Positions 12,601 through 25,267 of a DNA stretch of 64,000 bases are shown here, one piece after another. Source of the stretch: Ramazzottius varieornatus (lineage: Eukaryota > Tardigrada > Eutardigrada > Parachela > Ramazzottiidae); contig BDGG01000001.1 of the NCBI GenBank assembly GCA_001949185.1, forward strand, positions 9,269,085 through 9,333,084, given 5' to 3'. The notes beneath the pieces are model-generated. The model saw nothing but the letters and a program-made list of their open reading frames with translations. It was not told the DNA's origin and searched no databases. A program made the translations under genes and the position numbers. The number at the start of each line of letters is the position of its first letter. Position 1 is the first letter of the stretch.

Positions 12601-14529
12601 TTGGCCTTGGGGTCGACGCGGATGGTGGGCAGCGGCTTTTGGTCGGCATCCACGTTGAGGATCACCACTCCCGGCGGCGGCAAGGGCACCTTCAGCGTGG
12701 CCGGCAGCGGACCTTTGGGCAGCTGGCCGAAGCGCGAGCCACGCTTGGCCGGCGGAGAAGCCGCCGGCGTGATGGGCGACATTGAAGCCACCACGCTACC
12801 TTCCACTTCCTTCCTCTTGTCCTTCTGCCCCTCTTCATCAGCATCTTCTCCTAGACAGCAAACCATACACATCAGACACTTTTTAAATTCTACAGCACCT
12901 TGGGTCAACCCACGCTAGTCGGCCACCCCCTGGGTTGCTTGACTTACCGATGAAAACAGGGGTGACCGACTTTGACCGATAGGTGCAGCTCAACCATATA
13001 TTGAGTTTAAAGACGAGATATTTCTTACCAAAGGCCTGGAACTCTTTGAGGATGGATTCATCGAACGGTCCGCGTCCGCTCTTGAAGAGCATAGTGATGC
13101 GTTCATGCAAGCTGGGCCGTGGTGGTCGTGTAGCTTCTTCTTCCTCCAGCGGTGGCAGCTTGTGATGGTGGTGATGATGACTGTCGAAGCCATTGGCGTA
13201 TACCACGCTGCTCTGGCTGTTGGTCGTCGTCCACGAGTTGCGACTGTTGTGGTGACTCTGTACCGAACTAACCGAGGGCGAGGGCGAGTGCGAATAGGAT
13301 GGCAAGACAGCCGACACCGGTGTGCCGTAACCAAGGGAAGACTGCGGAGGGTCGACAGGAGGTGGCGGTTGTGCCTTGGTTGGAGGCGCTGGTGGATCCA
13401 GCAAGGAGGAGCGGTTGTGCTTGGGTTGCTCTGCTACCAACTCTTTGATACAAGCCTTGTACTTTTTACCTAGCCAGAACAACGAATACTCAACCAGCAA
13501 GAAACTCTGAAAAGCAAAGTCCACGGACCACGACTGTGAAACAGTCTTGGTCAGTCTTATGGCCTGCCATTCTGCCTCCTGCCGTGCGTAACACCACGGC
13601 CAACCAAAAAGAAACTCGTCCATCAAAATCGTCAATCAACATTCTTCAATCAATGGCGCCTATACCACTACTTATGCTAATTCTCGATTGATTGCCAGCC
13701 GTGATTGAAAGAAACCACCAGATGCATTTATCTTCTTCCAATCTGGGAACCACTACTCAACCCGGAAGCCCCCTGCTCATCCCCACTGCGTGAATCATGC
13801 TTTTGTGGTTAAAAGGAATGGCTTAGCTTAGATTGCAACTGAAGAGAGGCAGAAACCATACCTAAAGGATCCTTGGAAGCGTGGATAACGTTGCCCATCA
13901 CAGCTCGTCCATTCATGGCTATGATGCAGGCGTCAGCGCTCTGTGAGGTCGTCAGCTCGACGTGGGCCAGTCCCAGATGTCTCTTGGTAGACGGGTGATA
14001 CGCGATACTGAGATGGACCACATCAAAGTTGTGCTTCTTGAGCAGCGTGCGCAGAAAGTCTTCCCTGACATTGTCATTGAGGTTTTCCAGCAGCACCTCC
14101 ACTTCCGGTGGCGTTCCCGTGTAGTTGGCGTCGATCTGGAAGGATTCGCTCAGAACAACCCTCAATCTGATCTCTTTGACCGAACTTACCACAAATCTGG
14201 TAGGGAGAAGCTTGACCGTTTGATGAAAGGGAACGCTCCGAAAGCGTTGTTGAGGATTTCTCCGCGGATCCTTGACGACTACGGTCTCCTCCTGCAGACA
14301 AAGCAACCTGGGTTAGACCATGCAACCTACCACGGCAGGACTTTGTCTATCTCACATAAGAATACTGATCGCGCAGTTTCTTGTCGAGAATGATGCCTTC
14401 GACGCGGTAGACCTTCTGCTTGTGCTTGGCATCGATGGAAGGATCAGCAATTAACTTGTAATTGTTCAGCTTCCGACGATCACCAGCCGCCGAGCTGGAT
14501 CCTGATGGCGCCTCCGTGATCCCAGACAT
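9607..14529 (-). CDS. SETD1: Histone H3-K4 methyltransferase SETD1 (SET1/COMPASS)
   Basis: Catalytic subunit of the SET1/COMPASS complex, which deposits H3K4 methylation. The N-terminal RRM is in exons around 14260-13860: the ID[11 protein letters not shown] entry, [10 protein letters not shown] and the [11 protein letters not shown] and VMGNVIHA strands all match SETD1 proteins. Long low-complexity linkers follow (13.5-11.1 kb), including a His6 run and Lys/Thr homopolymers. The n-SET region (11.0-10.45 kb) contains [13 protein letters not shown]. The SET domain is split over 10250-9994 ([39 protein letters not shown]) and 9782-9607 ([10 protein letters not shown], then post-[18 protein letters not shown] at the exact C-terminus). 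The catalytic NHC and the YDY tyrosines are present. The short N-terminal exon (14529 to about 14355) carries [11 protein letters not shown]. Start ATG at 14529; a splice-acceptor-like AG lies 2 nt before it. Confidence 0.93.
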
Positions 14530-15440
14530 TCCTACCACGTAACGTCAAGCAAACCTCATCGGAGCTCTCGTTCCAGACTTCGTAAGACAAGAACTGCGAC
14601 CCAGAGAGGAAAAGATGGAGAAATAAAAACGAGAAAATGGCAAAGTAACAGGCAACAATCAGCCCTCAGCTGCCCTCTCGTTCCGGTGAGGCCTTGATTG
14701 ACCATTGATGGTCAACGATTGATTGGCCACAAACATGTGTATGCATGTGCTCGTCATGGAAGCTGGATCAAGTGTGCATCGTGCAGGAATGGGCGGTGTT
14801 AGCGTTTTCCTCGGGAGTATATTTTGCAGTGCGCAGCGCATGCTGGCCATCATTTCACCAATCTAGCCTACTGCAGCACTGCTGGAAAAGTACACGTATC
14901 ATTATGAAACAGTAACAATTATGGGACAGTATCAATTAAGGGACAGGTCTTTCCGCTACGGCGATAAGGAAGCACGTACGTACACGACCGATTCACACCA
15001 ATGTACTTTTCAGTTTTCGCACTTTTCTACGTTTGAATTTCCATTTTGCCGTCGTTTCCGCCTGTCCCATAATTTTCCATCGTGCGTGTACAGAGGAATA
15101 GTAGATCCTATGGCCAGAGTTACAACCGCAGCGTAGCTGTGTAAAAGTTTCAGGCAAGTCGTTCTTCGACGTTCTACCCTCCACGCCACTGATATTAGAG
15201 TGGGATAATTCAACTAATGTACGCATTCAAACATTTTTCAAAAGACTTCCATGCTGACCAGTATCAGACCAGTGCTGAATTTGAGTTTTGACTCAAAACT
15301 GTAGAGAGAGTTCTGCCTTGCCAGGACTGATTTTTTGTAAGTCTGTGAAATCTTTTCGTATTACCGGCTATTGTCGCTAATTCGCATCAGCAGGTTCTTC
15401 ACGAGAACTAAAGAGCATCAGCAAATATGAAGGTTGACTT

Positions 15441-17151
15441 TTAGGACCGCGTTGAATAATAAAACTTTAACAAATCATCCTCTTCGAAATGACCCGCAGG
15501 AGTTTCTGGCAGACAATTGGGGACAGGTGTTCGGCTTGCACTTCTTTCTTCGGTTTTCTCGCTATGCAGCACATCATGGATGGCTCTTTCCTCACTGACG
15601 TAGGCCAAGTTCAAACCCTTCCCGGCATACCACGTCTTCTTCAACAGGTTGACTCGGCAAACGTAAACTTCACCCAGTGCGGAACACAGCAGCAGCGTGT
15701 AGTTGAGGTGGTACTTGCCATAATGACAAACAATCCTTTGTGAACCAGATTGGCCGGTCAACGGTGTTCGTAGTGTTAAAATGGAACGTTCTTCTTCCAA
15801 AACATTTTCTCCTGCTGGACAAATACGGCATTCATTCATGCAAAATGAGCTTCTACCGTAGAAAGTATCGATTTCACTCTGCGGACATACCCGTCACGGT
15901 TGACACTAGCGATGTCAAGGAGCGCGGGAGGACATTGCCGAAAACGCCGGCCAGAACACTGCGCCAAGTCGACGGTGTACTGGTACCCGATGCTTCGCTC
16001 TTGTCTTTCAGGCTGTTCTTTAGCTGGAAAATGTGGACACTGCCCCGTTCACTGACCGTGACGATGCAGTGGGCATCCGGCGAAAAGACCAGCGAACAAA
16101 GAAGGACGGCTGTTAAGCCACGACGAAACTGGTGAAGGAGCTGGCCGCTGGGTAGTGTGAAGACCCGGATGACGGTGCCACGCGACGAGGAAGTGGCCAA
16201 ACGCCGAGCAGCACTGTCCATCACCAGACAGCTCAAATGTCCTAAGTACAGACTCTTTTGACATAATTCCTCCATTTTACAGCGACAGAACAAGCCTGAA
16301 GAAACTGCTACCGCTTCGATGGGCTAGAATGCGAATGGTCAAGGATTGCTGTTCCACGTCTTGAACCACTACGCAACCCTAAAAAACAGAGCGAACAGAC
16401 GCGTAAAGGTTGGGCAGTAACCCGTCGGATCGAAAAGAGCGTTCTAGGCAGAGGAAAATTTACCCGACCGTTAAATTGCCGTCGCAATGGGCCACATAAC
16501 AGTTGATAGGGTCGTTGGACAGTGCGAAAGGCGAGAGGACGTAGGTCAGCTGGGAAATGGGCTGGACACCTTCTAGCCGGTAGATGTACAGCTGCGTGTT
16601 GACGGCCACCACGAACATGCCGTGGTTGGCCAGGACGTCTTGTATGGGACCATAATAGCCCAGTTTAGCCACTACCTGCGCCACATGTATTACCATCATT
16701 CATTTCGGTCATTGAAGTACTGTAACTTTCAACAAAAGACACACCGCAAACCTACTTCCTCCTTGTCGTAATCCTCTATGTACAGGTTGGAAGCGTCGGT
16801 GGTCGGAGCGAAGAGGACCAACTTCCCTGTAAAGTACTATAATTATACAGTAGTAGTTGTCACACAATAAATTCCGGCTAGAGACCTATCTGTACCACCG
16901 CAACCAAAGGTCCAAAACTGACCTGTAAGGGCGCATTGGATCAACGTAATGGACATGCGTTGCGCAGTGGCGTACTGCAAGGTGCATGCTCCAGTATCGT
17001 CAATAGAAAGAACCTGGTAGCCACAGACGCTGGCTATCAGCAGGAACTTGCCGTCGTTGGAGAAAGTGCAATTGTTCACTTTCGGTCCAGCTGTCAGGAT
17101 TTCCACCACGTTATCCGCTTCCGCATTGTCTACCTCTTTGCCACTATCCAT
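15441..17151 (-). CDS. WIPI/Atg18-family PROPPIN beta-propeller
   Basis: PROPPINs bind PI3P/PI(3,5)P2 on autophagic and endosomal membranes. Blade-like WD segments are visible in order: NCTFSNDGKFLLIASVCGY (about 17080), the APTTDASNLYIEDYDKEE exon (about 16780), DVLANHGMFVVAVNTQLYIYRL (about 16600), and LATSSSRGTVIRVFTLPSGQ followed by the diagnostic phosphoinositide motif FRRG (about 16150). FSPDAHCIVTVSERGSVHIFQL and a C-terminal exon beginning GENVLEEERS (from about 15822) follow. Exon joins were checked at TGC-G|GG (16.8 kb) and ACG-G|GA (15.8 kb). One junction near 16300 remains unresolved. ATG at 17151 is chosen because it follows a CAG acceptor by 8 nt and gives a normal short PROPPIN N-terminus. 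Which WIPI subtype is unclear; divergence is high. Confidence 0.75.
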
Positions 17152-17334
17152 GCCAATTCTGTGAAATGACCACCGTTGAATATCAGAGACTACGTCCGGT
17201 GCCCTCACAAATATATTCTGTACTAAACGCCTTTCTAGCAATGGAACAGCGATCCAGTTATGTCGGGAAGGGTGGACATACTTAAGGTGCAAATGGGTGG
17301 GCGATCGGCTGGAGCGTTGCTACGCTCTGCAGAG

Positions 17335-18085
17335 CTAGAGAAGTGAGACGTGGTCTTCCCACAAGACGATGAAGCCCAGTCCTCGTACTGTCGCAAGGGG
17401 AAATGCGCTGGGGCAAAAGTCCAGCTGAACAGAGTTACTTGCTGACAGGAATGTCAGCTCGCCATTGCTGATGTGGTCGTTCCCAGTGATCGACACTCCC
17501 CGGATAACTGTGATGAAAAGATCGTTAACTCGAGTTTCGAGCCCATCCAGGAAGAGCTTTGAGCCCACTTCCCTACCAAAAGGGCGCATTTCCTGCATGT
17601 AATGCGTATACTACAGCTAACCTACGTTGAACGGACGTTAGCGGCGAAGTCGACAAAAGTTTCTGGTAAATTTTGTCTTGACAGGGACGTTGTCCGGCTA
17701 CGTCTGCCAATTTCCCATCCATCAGCACCATGTAGTCCACGTTGCGAAGAACAAGGTACGGCAAGCGTACTTCCACCTATGCAGAACAACACATAATGAT
17801 ACACTTTACAGCAAGCAAGGGACCAGTCAGAAACACAGATGTAAGCAGACATTGGCTTACCTTTACGTCCGGGTTGGGACTTTTCAGCAGCCATCGACAC
17901 TTTAAGCCAAAAGGGTAAGGTCGCCGAGGGAAATCCTCGGGATACGTCATATTGCCACCAAAGTCCGCCGTCAATGTTTGACCACAACGAGCAGTGAGAA
18001 TCAGCTTGTCTTTGCTGAAACCATCAACAGACACGAAGAGAATCGTCGCTGAAAAGAAGGAAAGCAGTAAAGCACAGCTATTCAT
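17335..18085 (-). CDS. Small secreted single-CUB-domain protein
   Basis: Begins with a clear signal peptide (MNSCALLLSFFSATILFVSVDG). A CUB-like domain follows: a first cysteine in ARCGQTLTADFGGN, the PEDFPRRPYPFGLKCRW segment (CUB 'sP.yP..Y....C.W'), LVLRNVDYMVLMDGK, and the closing ATVRGLGFIVLWE strand typical of the CUB end. Exons are about 18085-17862, 17779-17640 and 17608-17335. The second-to-third exon phase is not cleanly resolved, so the middle may be misjoined. At about 200-220 residues it would be a stand-alone CUB. Its stop is only 184 bp before the WIPI start on the same strand. Function is unknown; secretion and a binding role are inferred from the domain. Confidence 0.6.
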
Positions 18086-20100
18086 TGCCGATAGTTCGAA
18101 CGATAGCACGATGGAAGTTTAAAACCGAGACGTCTCGGCCAGCAACAAAGTACAGGTGCATAATATGTCCAGTTGTCAAAGGCCCGATAAACTTTACTCT
18201 TCGTCTTATGCCACAGTAAACCAACAATAGAATTGGAAATACTTCTGCGTGATCCGTTGTCCGTCGACATTATGAAGGGATCGAACTTGACGACTGCTTC
18301 CAGCGGATAATCATGGTTGGTTCTCTGTACAGTATATTCATCACCCAGAAGGTGCAGACGGACCGGTTCTTTGCTGGCTTATTTAGTGAGCTCGAGCTGT
18401 AATGTGCAACAGCCAATGCGTAAGACCACGTAAGACCAATGCGTAAGACCACGTCCGTTGGCAGTCCGCGACAAATTAACGCAAGTTCAGCAAGCCACGT
18501 TCCCCATACTAAAAGGTTCGGAAACCAAACCTTCTGATTAGCCTTGGTAGTACAATATTCAAAGGAATACACCAATGTTCTCACGGAGCGGAGTATCGAT
18601 AAGTCCGAAAGTAGTAAGTACGAGAAAAACACCCAGCACTTCCGCCCAGTCCTTACACAGTTCGGTGCAGGTGGCGCCACCGCACTTCCGGTTCCAGACT
18701 TGATTCTTTTGAGCGAACGTGCGACTCACTGCTCGGCGTGCCCGCTTCCTCAACTCACTCCATCGAGGATAAAGAGGGTTATGGCCTGTCCTCCTGCGAC
18801 AATGACTTTCAGTACGAGAAGATAAAAGTGATCATGATTACCATGAAAGCCTCTTCTGATTGTACTGAAATTTATTCTAACTACCGAGATGAGTGTGTGG
18901 TGCTGGTGAAAACTGGGGGAAGAAGAAGAAAATTATCTTCACACTATGTACAGTGTGAGTTTATCTGTATGGAGATTCAGTCGTGCTGAGGCACCATACA
19001 GAAAAGCGGGTTTATTTTTAACTGGCCAACTTGAGTTATTCTGGCAGTGTATCTTGCTGAGAGTTGAGAAAAAATGGCCGATAGCCCGTCATAGCTTACG
19101 TACCAACGACAGACGATCACAGTATACAGCTTCCTCTTTTCAAGCGCACACAGACCATCTTGGCCAGGAACACTCTCAGAGTACTTCGCTTCTTCGCATA
19201 CCATACAGTTGCTTCCCCAGTTACCGACCGTATTCTACACTCTCCATCCTAATATTATTTCCATTGGTTCTTCTGTGCAGGGACCCCCATTTGGAATACT
19301 CCTTATAGCCTTATTTGACAGGTGAGAACTCGTCTCCAATCTCGGCAACGTCATTTCTGGGTTGTTTTCGGGTGCCAAAACGCCGGAGCTTTCGGCTGGT
19401 TCCATGCTTCAAGCATAAATTAGTTAGGCCTTTGAGTGCAGATTTTAAAGTGGAAAGTCATAGACACTTGTAGCATAATAATAAGTTCTCCCACTTTCTT
19501 CCGATCCGAATGATGCGACACAGATACAAGCGAACGGAAAAAATTCGGCAATGAATTGTGCCTTAGCTTCTGTAAGTACGATTCCACATCACAACTGTGA
19601 AGCAAATATTGGGCTGACAAAAATAGCCTTAGCATGGCAGTCGGCTCAGTATTCTTCTTCAAGACATACAGCAGCGAAGCAGAATGAGCTAGATGCCAGA
19701 CTCATGTGCTTATATGGAGCAGCTTAGGCAAGTCAGCTTAAAACTGTATACTGCGATACTTTGGCGCTGGCCCAGGAAGAAAACCAAGAACCAAGAACTA
19801 CGTGGTAATGTGCTCGCAAGGGGAAAGAAACGGAGAGAGACTGATGAGCCAGCATGCTTTGCTCGAGGGAATGACATTTTCGCCCACGTACTACGTCCAT
19901 CTAACAACTTCCGCGGACTTGACACTCCCTCGCTGAGAAAAGACTTTCAAGTTCCAATAGTCTTTTAGACCCTCTATCCATTTAAAGGTTACCCCTTCTC
20001 GTTGAACATACCTTCTTCCTTGTTAGAGGTCCATCCGGTGAGTTCCTCTGGGTTCGCACTTATTTTTCTACAAATGACGCACCTTTTTTCGAGAATTCCC
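18086..20100. other. Two-kilobase stretch with no recognised gene
   Basis: Contains short direct repeats of GCGTAAGACCACGT near 18417-18452 and several overlapping small ORFs without motifs. It probably includes the promoter of the minus-strand CUB gene and distal regulatory DNA for troponin I on the plus strand. No RNA gene was recognised. Confidence 0.4.
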
Positions 20101-20624
20101 TTAACACTTAAAAGACCAAGGGGGTACCCCGGTTGCCTGGCGCACCCCAAAAGCCTTGCGAAATGACTACTGTTAAAGCTTTTCGTGTCAAATTTTCACG
20201 TTTGCTTTCGGAAACTTGTCGCTTCCAGTTAAAAAAGACGTGAACTGGCTAGCAGCTTTCTGAAAATTTTGAGACACTATTTCGTTTTTGGCCAGATTGT
20301 ATCCTGAGTTGACAGACCAAATTTTTACTCAAGAGCTGACTGACGGAAAGCCCCTAAAAATTGGACACAGAGCCAGTACATTGGTACCGTCTTAGACGCT
20401 CCAGTATGTTCCATGCTGTTTGACCAGTGGTCAGAGCAAATTAAAAAGGTCTGGCACTTTGGTTCACTTAATGGCGCATTTTACTCGAAAAATGCGAAGC
20501 GTACATGGGGTGATTGGCCCGATCTGACCCCACCCCATGATTTCAGCCAGTTGAAAATTGGGGAAGGTGATCTACCCCCCTTGTACTCCCAGAGCTCGGA
20601 ATTGCGTGGTCTTCTAAGCGTTAA
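20101..20624. mobile_element. TTAA-flanked MITE, copy 1
   Basis: An element of 516 bp (20105-20620) bounded by TTAA at 20101-20104 and 20621-20624. The left end CACTTAAAAGACCA and right end TGGTCTTCTAAGCG are imperfect inverted repeats (12 of 14). A second copy lies at 54946-55471 in the same orientation, with strong similarity across the whole length; the GGGGGTA...CCTGGCGCACC and GTGATCTACCCCCCTTGTACTCCC blocks are nearly unchanged. TTAA target duplication is the hallmark of the piggyBac superfamily, but these ends do not start with the usual CC, so the superfamily is tentative. There is no coding capacity. It ends 41 bp before the troponin I start codon. Confidence 0.75.
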
Positions 20625-20664
20625 TTCATCTGCCGTACACCGTTATTTTGCAGAATCAATCACA

Positions 20665-21757
20665 ATGTCGGCCGAAGAGCGTCGAAGGGACCGAGAGTAA
20701 GTTGTGGCCCATGTTACAAGCTCCTCCAGTGCATCTAACCAACCTTCTTGCTGCCTTCCTGCAGGGCCCGAAGCCGCAAAGGCGAGGACTCGGCCGAGGT
20801 AAGTCAAACTTTGTGAAAACCTACGAAGGGAGAACAATGTTGACAATTAGGGGTTATTTCGACAGGATGCGGCCTCCAAGCAAGCCGAAAAGGACCGGAA
20901 GAAGGCCGAAGTGCGTCAGCGGTTGGAGGAAGCGGCCAAGGCTAAGAAGGGTGTCAAGAAGGGCTTCTTGAACCCCGAGCGTAAGCGCAAGCTGCGAGCC
21001 TTGCTGATGAAGAAGGCCGCCGAGGACATGAAAGCCGAGCAGGAACGCAAGGGACAGGAACGTCGACGCATCCTGGAAGAACGTATTGGTAGTGACAAGC
21101 ACAGCTCGGCTAATGACGAAAACACTCTGGCCGAAGTCTGCAAAGCTTACCATGAAAGGATCCGAGCACTGGAAGAGAGTCGTTATGACCTGGAAGTCAA
21201 AGTCCGCGCCAAAGATTACGAGGTACGCCATGCAAATCAAACCATCCAGTGAAAACATGGACGAAGAGCTCTCGTGAGCCACTGTGCCGTACTTCCAAAA
21301 TGGTAATATTTCGACAAGCATATTAGGACGACTCGTATCGTTTTACAGATTAACGAGCTCACCATTCAAGTCAACGATTTGCGCGGAAAGTTCGTCAAGC
21401 CCACATTGAAGAAGGTTTCCAAATACGAATCCAAGTGAGTGAACGGAGCCTGCAATACGACAGATGGATGCTTTCAAACTCAGCGAACAACGTCATTGAA
21501 ATATGAAAATATACCTTGATATGTGTCATTGCAGGATGACCGTAAAGAAGAGCGACGCTGCCGTCGATTTCCGAAGCACCCTCAAATCCACCGGCATCAA
21601 CAAATTCGCCATGGACGATGACACCAAAGTCGTAAGTGACCTCTTCCGCCTGTTTCCCACTATAGGCTTGATCTAAGACCAGCGTTTGTTGCAGGACAAG
21701 ACGAAGCCAGACTGGGCCGCCGGAGCCAAGAAGGGCGACGAGGAAGTCGAAGCATAG
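20665..21757 (+). CDS. TnI: Troponin I
   Basis: The inhibitory subunit of the troponin complex on muscle thin filaments. Six exons: 20665-20696, 20765-20798, 20866-21222, 21349-21434, 21535-21631 and 21695-21757, all with consistent phases. The N-terminus is charged and Ala-rich. The IT-arm helix RKRKLRALLMKKAAEDMKAE is diagnostic, followed by the heptad segment CKAYHERIRALEESRYDLE. The C-terminal block INELTIQVNDLRGKFVKP-TLKKVSKYE is the conserved inhibitory/switch region of invertebrate troponin I. The end is short and acidic (DEEVEA). Total length is about 220 residues, within the range of invertebrate short forms. A CAG acceptor 11 nt before ATG implies a 5' UTR intron or trans-splicing. 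No alternative exons are visible. Confidence 0.95.
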
Positions 21758-22282
21758 GTGCTCCTCCGCTTGGCCACTTACTCCGCACCCATCTTGCGCT
21801 ATGTGGTGCAATACACGGGACAGACAAACATTTGTTCTTTCTGTCTTTTGCCAATCATTGTCTCTGCTTCGCTCTACTTCTTGCATATACCAATAACTTT
21901 AGGTCAACCTTTTTATCCCCTTCAAGCATTGCAGCTCAAGCTATGTCCTCGTCCATATCTCAGTCTGACAAATATCTGCCTTCATATCCACCACCGACTA
22001 ACTCGCCTCAGCTGACACTCGCTATTTTATCTTGAAACATAATCAACTCATCTGGTCCATGTATTCCCTGCTTCCATACATGTGTATGTATACTTGTGAC
22101 AGCTTCAATCACCGAGGAAAAGCACCCCTCTATAAACTAGACAAAGCTGAATGGGAGAGGCTGTGTGTTTGTGGGGTAAAAGGGTTTCGATAAAAAGATC
22201 AAGAAATGAAGAGGAGGCATCTATAGCTACCGGTTTTGTAGTAAGTTTTTCCTTCCTTCCTTAATTTTGTGGGTTCCCCGCT

Positions 22283-25267
22283 TCAGTCCACCTTGATGCT
22301 TCCATACACTTTCCGGACGAACCAATATGTGGCTAGAGCGACAGCACCAGGTTATTTGATATAAATTCAGAACATAAGTGACGGATGATGTTAGATTGCT
22401 GCACCTAGGAAGCCAATGGTGCCGGTGAGGAGCCAGACCAAAAAGACAATGATGAGGGTATAGCCAAAGTAGATGAAGGCGGAAGCGAAGCCACCAATGT
22501 CCAGCTTGGTCAGGTAGTAGTGGAGGCAGTAAGCCAGCAGGTAGCCGGCTGTCATGCCGCTGGTCATGAAGGAGCGCCACCACCAGCGGTAGTCTTCACT
22601 GCACAGGTGAAAGTACGACAGCAATACTGCCGTCTCGCTGCACGTCACCAACAGGATCAAGAACACAAGGAAGAGGAAGCCAAACATGTAGTACGTTTGG
22701 TGGGCCCTGCAAAAGCCAGCTATGTCATCAAAGCCTTCTGACGAACAAAAAAGGATTCCATCTCAAACAACATTGCCAGACTAACACGACTTCGCAGACG
22801 CGGACAATGAGTATCCTTTTTCCTCCTCATAATTTAACTTTTGATCGTACACTAACCATACCAGAGACTGTTGAGGATGAAATAGAGTTGAATGAAGATG
22901 CAGCCAAAGGGGAGGATACCGCCCATCAAGACGCCAGGTAAGGGTCGAGTGTACATGGACTGGTCGGGAATTTGACGTGGAATCTACGTATAAGATCAAA
23001 AGTCTTTATTACAGCTGACCCGTCAGGTTGACAGATTGTCAGGACGAAAGTGATACCTGGTTGACGCGAACAGGGTTTTCCAAGGGCTGAAAACCAACAA
23101 AGAGACGCTTTTGTCAAGGCACTTGCAACTAAATGGCAAATGAAAAGCACTGACACGTCGCTTGAAGCCGAAGTAAGCGCCAAGGAATGTCAGTGGAACG
23201 GAGATGCCGAACCACAGCCCCAGCAGAGCCAACAAGGTAGTGAAGGGAACGGCGGCCGACGAGCCTTCCGCCCACAGGACGATGTTCAGCGTGAAGAACA
23301 GAGTAAAGACGATGCTGAAACAGAAGTTAAGCCATAGAGGAGACTACACGGCTGATACAAGGCCGCGTCACTTTACCCGGGGCAGAAGAGAGCCGTCAGG
23401 AGGACGTTAGCTTTCCAACGATCACCACCCATCATTTTGTACAGGCGCGAGGAGACGTATCCGGCCGGAGTGCCCAGGCAGACGTAGACGAACATGGCGC
23501 AGGTCATCAGCGCTCCGCGGTTGGCCGGCGACAGGAAGCCAAAGCAGGCAAAGACCAGCGTCACCAGTGTCATAATCAGCACTTGCGTGCCCGACCCCAC
23601 AAATACCGACAACAGCATACCTTTGTGGGGAGCGCGGAAAACGTCACCGTGAATCAACTTCCAACCGTACTCTTCTTGGGCGTCGTCCTATCAAAAACAT
23701 ATGACAGGCTTCTGCTGATTAGTAAATTTCAATGTGGGTCAAGGAAAATCTTACGCTGTTTTCTAGCTGATTATATCGGGCAATATCTCGTCGCAGTGTT
23801 CGGACGAGAATAAGGGCGATCATGCCAGACAAGAAGAGGACAATGACCAGCGAGTTCAAAATGGAGAACCACTGGATTTTGGACTGTGGCTGCGCGTCCA
23901 GAATATAATCCTGCACGACAGACCACTCGTCCCATCACTGGACAACAGTCATGGTACCTGTAGGCCGTCAAATGACAGATTTCTCCTTACCCATCGGCTG
24001 GACCATCGAACCTCCTTATTCTCTACGAAGCGAACGGAATAGGTGAAGTTCAGGGCAAACTTGTCGCCGGTATCGACAATGGCCAACGGTTTAGCCGAGC
24101 TTCTGTCGCAGGCATTGCCTAGCTTGGCCGACGCCTGTCAAGAAGAGCTCATCAATAATCGCATAATCGACAAGGCACAGCTGCCACTTACAGCGTGGTC
24201 GACGGTACGTGGCTCGACGTCAACACGAATGATGCGGGCTGAAGCGGCCGTGCCACTCTCGTCAGACTCTGTCGGGTTGTACATGACCACCAAGTCCACG
24301 TGGTTGTAGACGAAGTAGCCTTCCTGCTTCTTGGTCAAGGCCTGTACAAACACCTCCCCTCTTAGATGGCATATCATACAAAGTAGGACAAAGCCTTACC
24401 TCGGACTGGATAGGGCACGGGTAGCGCGGTGTTCCATCCCGTGAGATGTAGCAGCCCATAGGGAAGCCCGTCGAGCAGTAGGTCTCGGAGCCTTCGCCAT
24501 TGATGGTGGGAACTTGGTAGCACCAGGTGATGGGCAGGTTGTCAACGATCCAGTGGTGCTGATAGTTGAGGCTGATGCCAGACTTGAGCTTCCGCAACTT
24601 CTCCTGATCGCCCGCATCCTTCAGGTTGTATTCTTTTCGACAGACGCTGACGCATTCACGAGCCACGCCAAAGTCTAGCAGATAAGGCGACGGTCGCATG
24701 CGGTCGCCAAAGACCACCTGCCCCAGGTTCTCCACAGGCGAACCTTCATATTCGTCGGGAACGATACAAAAGTCAAAGTAATGGTACTCGTACGGGATAA
24801 CGGAGTGCTCAGAGTTGAGGCGGTTGACGAAGACGCGCACATTGTTCTGCAAAGGAAGGAAAATCTTATTAATATGATCGAACTGTCAGTTTGTTACAGT
24901 TTGAACCACAAGATACCGTCCAGAGCAAGCTTGATTGATTTCGCTGCCTCAGACTATCGCCCGAAACCTTTAGCTGGCCGCCAAAGCTTAGAACACAATG
25001 TGGTTACAAAAATATTCAACACAACGACAGCTGCCCTAATCCTGATTCTGACTGCAAATCGATACTTCTATCTGTGCACATAAAGGTGGATCACGCGATC
25101 ACACACCTCGTCTGGGGCCATCTATGCTAACTCACCTGGCACGTTCCCGACTCGGAAGTGGCTTTGTCACAATAGCTGACAGGAGACAGGCCAGGTAGGT
25201 AGAAGCCGAAGCAGGACGAGAGGAACGAGACGGCGAAAGTAGCCTGCAGCCACGTCGTCTGCGGCAT
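22283..25267 (-). CDS. TM9SF2: Transmembrane 9 superfamily member 2 (nonaspanin)
   Basis: A nine-span endosomal/Golgi protein. The signal peptide start at 25267 (MPQTTWLQATFAVSFLSSCF) leads into FYLPGLSPVSYC, the family entry motif. The large lumenal domain shows ENLGQVVFGDR, SLNYQHHWIVDNLPITWCY and GFPMGCYISRDG. The membrane part begins after IQWFSILNSLVIVLFLSGM and continues through RTLRRDIARYNQ, WKLIHGDVFR, GFLSPANRGALMTC, GTPAGYVSSRLYK, EGSSAAVPF and SVPLTFLGAYFGFKRR. IPRQIPDQSMYTRPLPG, MGGILPFGCIFIQLYFILNS and YFHLCSEDYRWWWRSFMTSG follow. It ends in KVYGSIKVD, the KxD Golgi-retention signal of nonaspanins. HHWIVDN and the SENLGQV-like block favour TM9SF2 over TM9SF4. About ten exons. Divergently oriented from MYG1. 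Confidence 0.94.

Noticed and set aside
14917-15072. ATTATGGGACAG / CTGTCCCATAAT inverted pair
   Set aside because: Only 12-13 bp, with no clear target duplication and a repeated AAGGGACAG nearby. Too weak to call an element.
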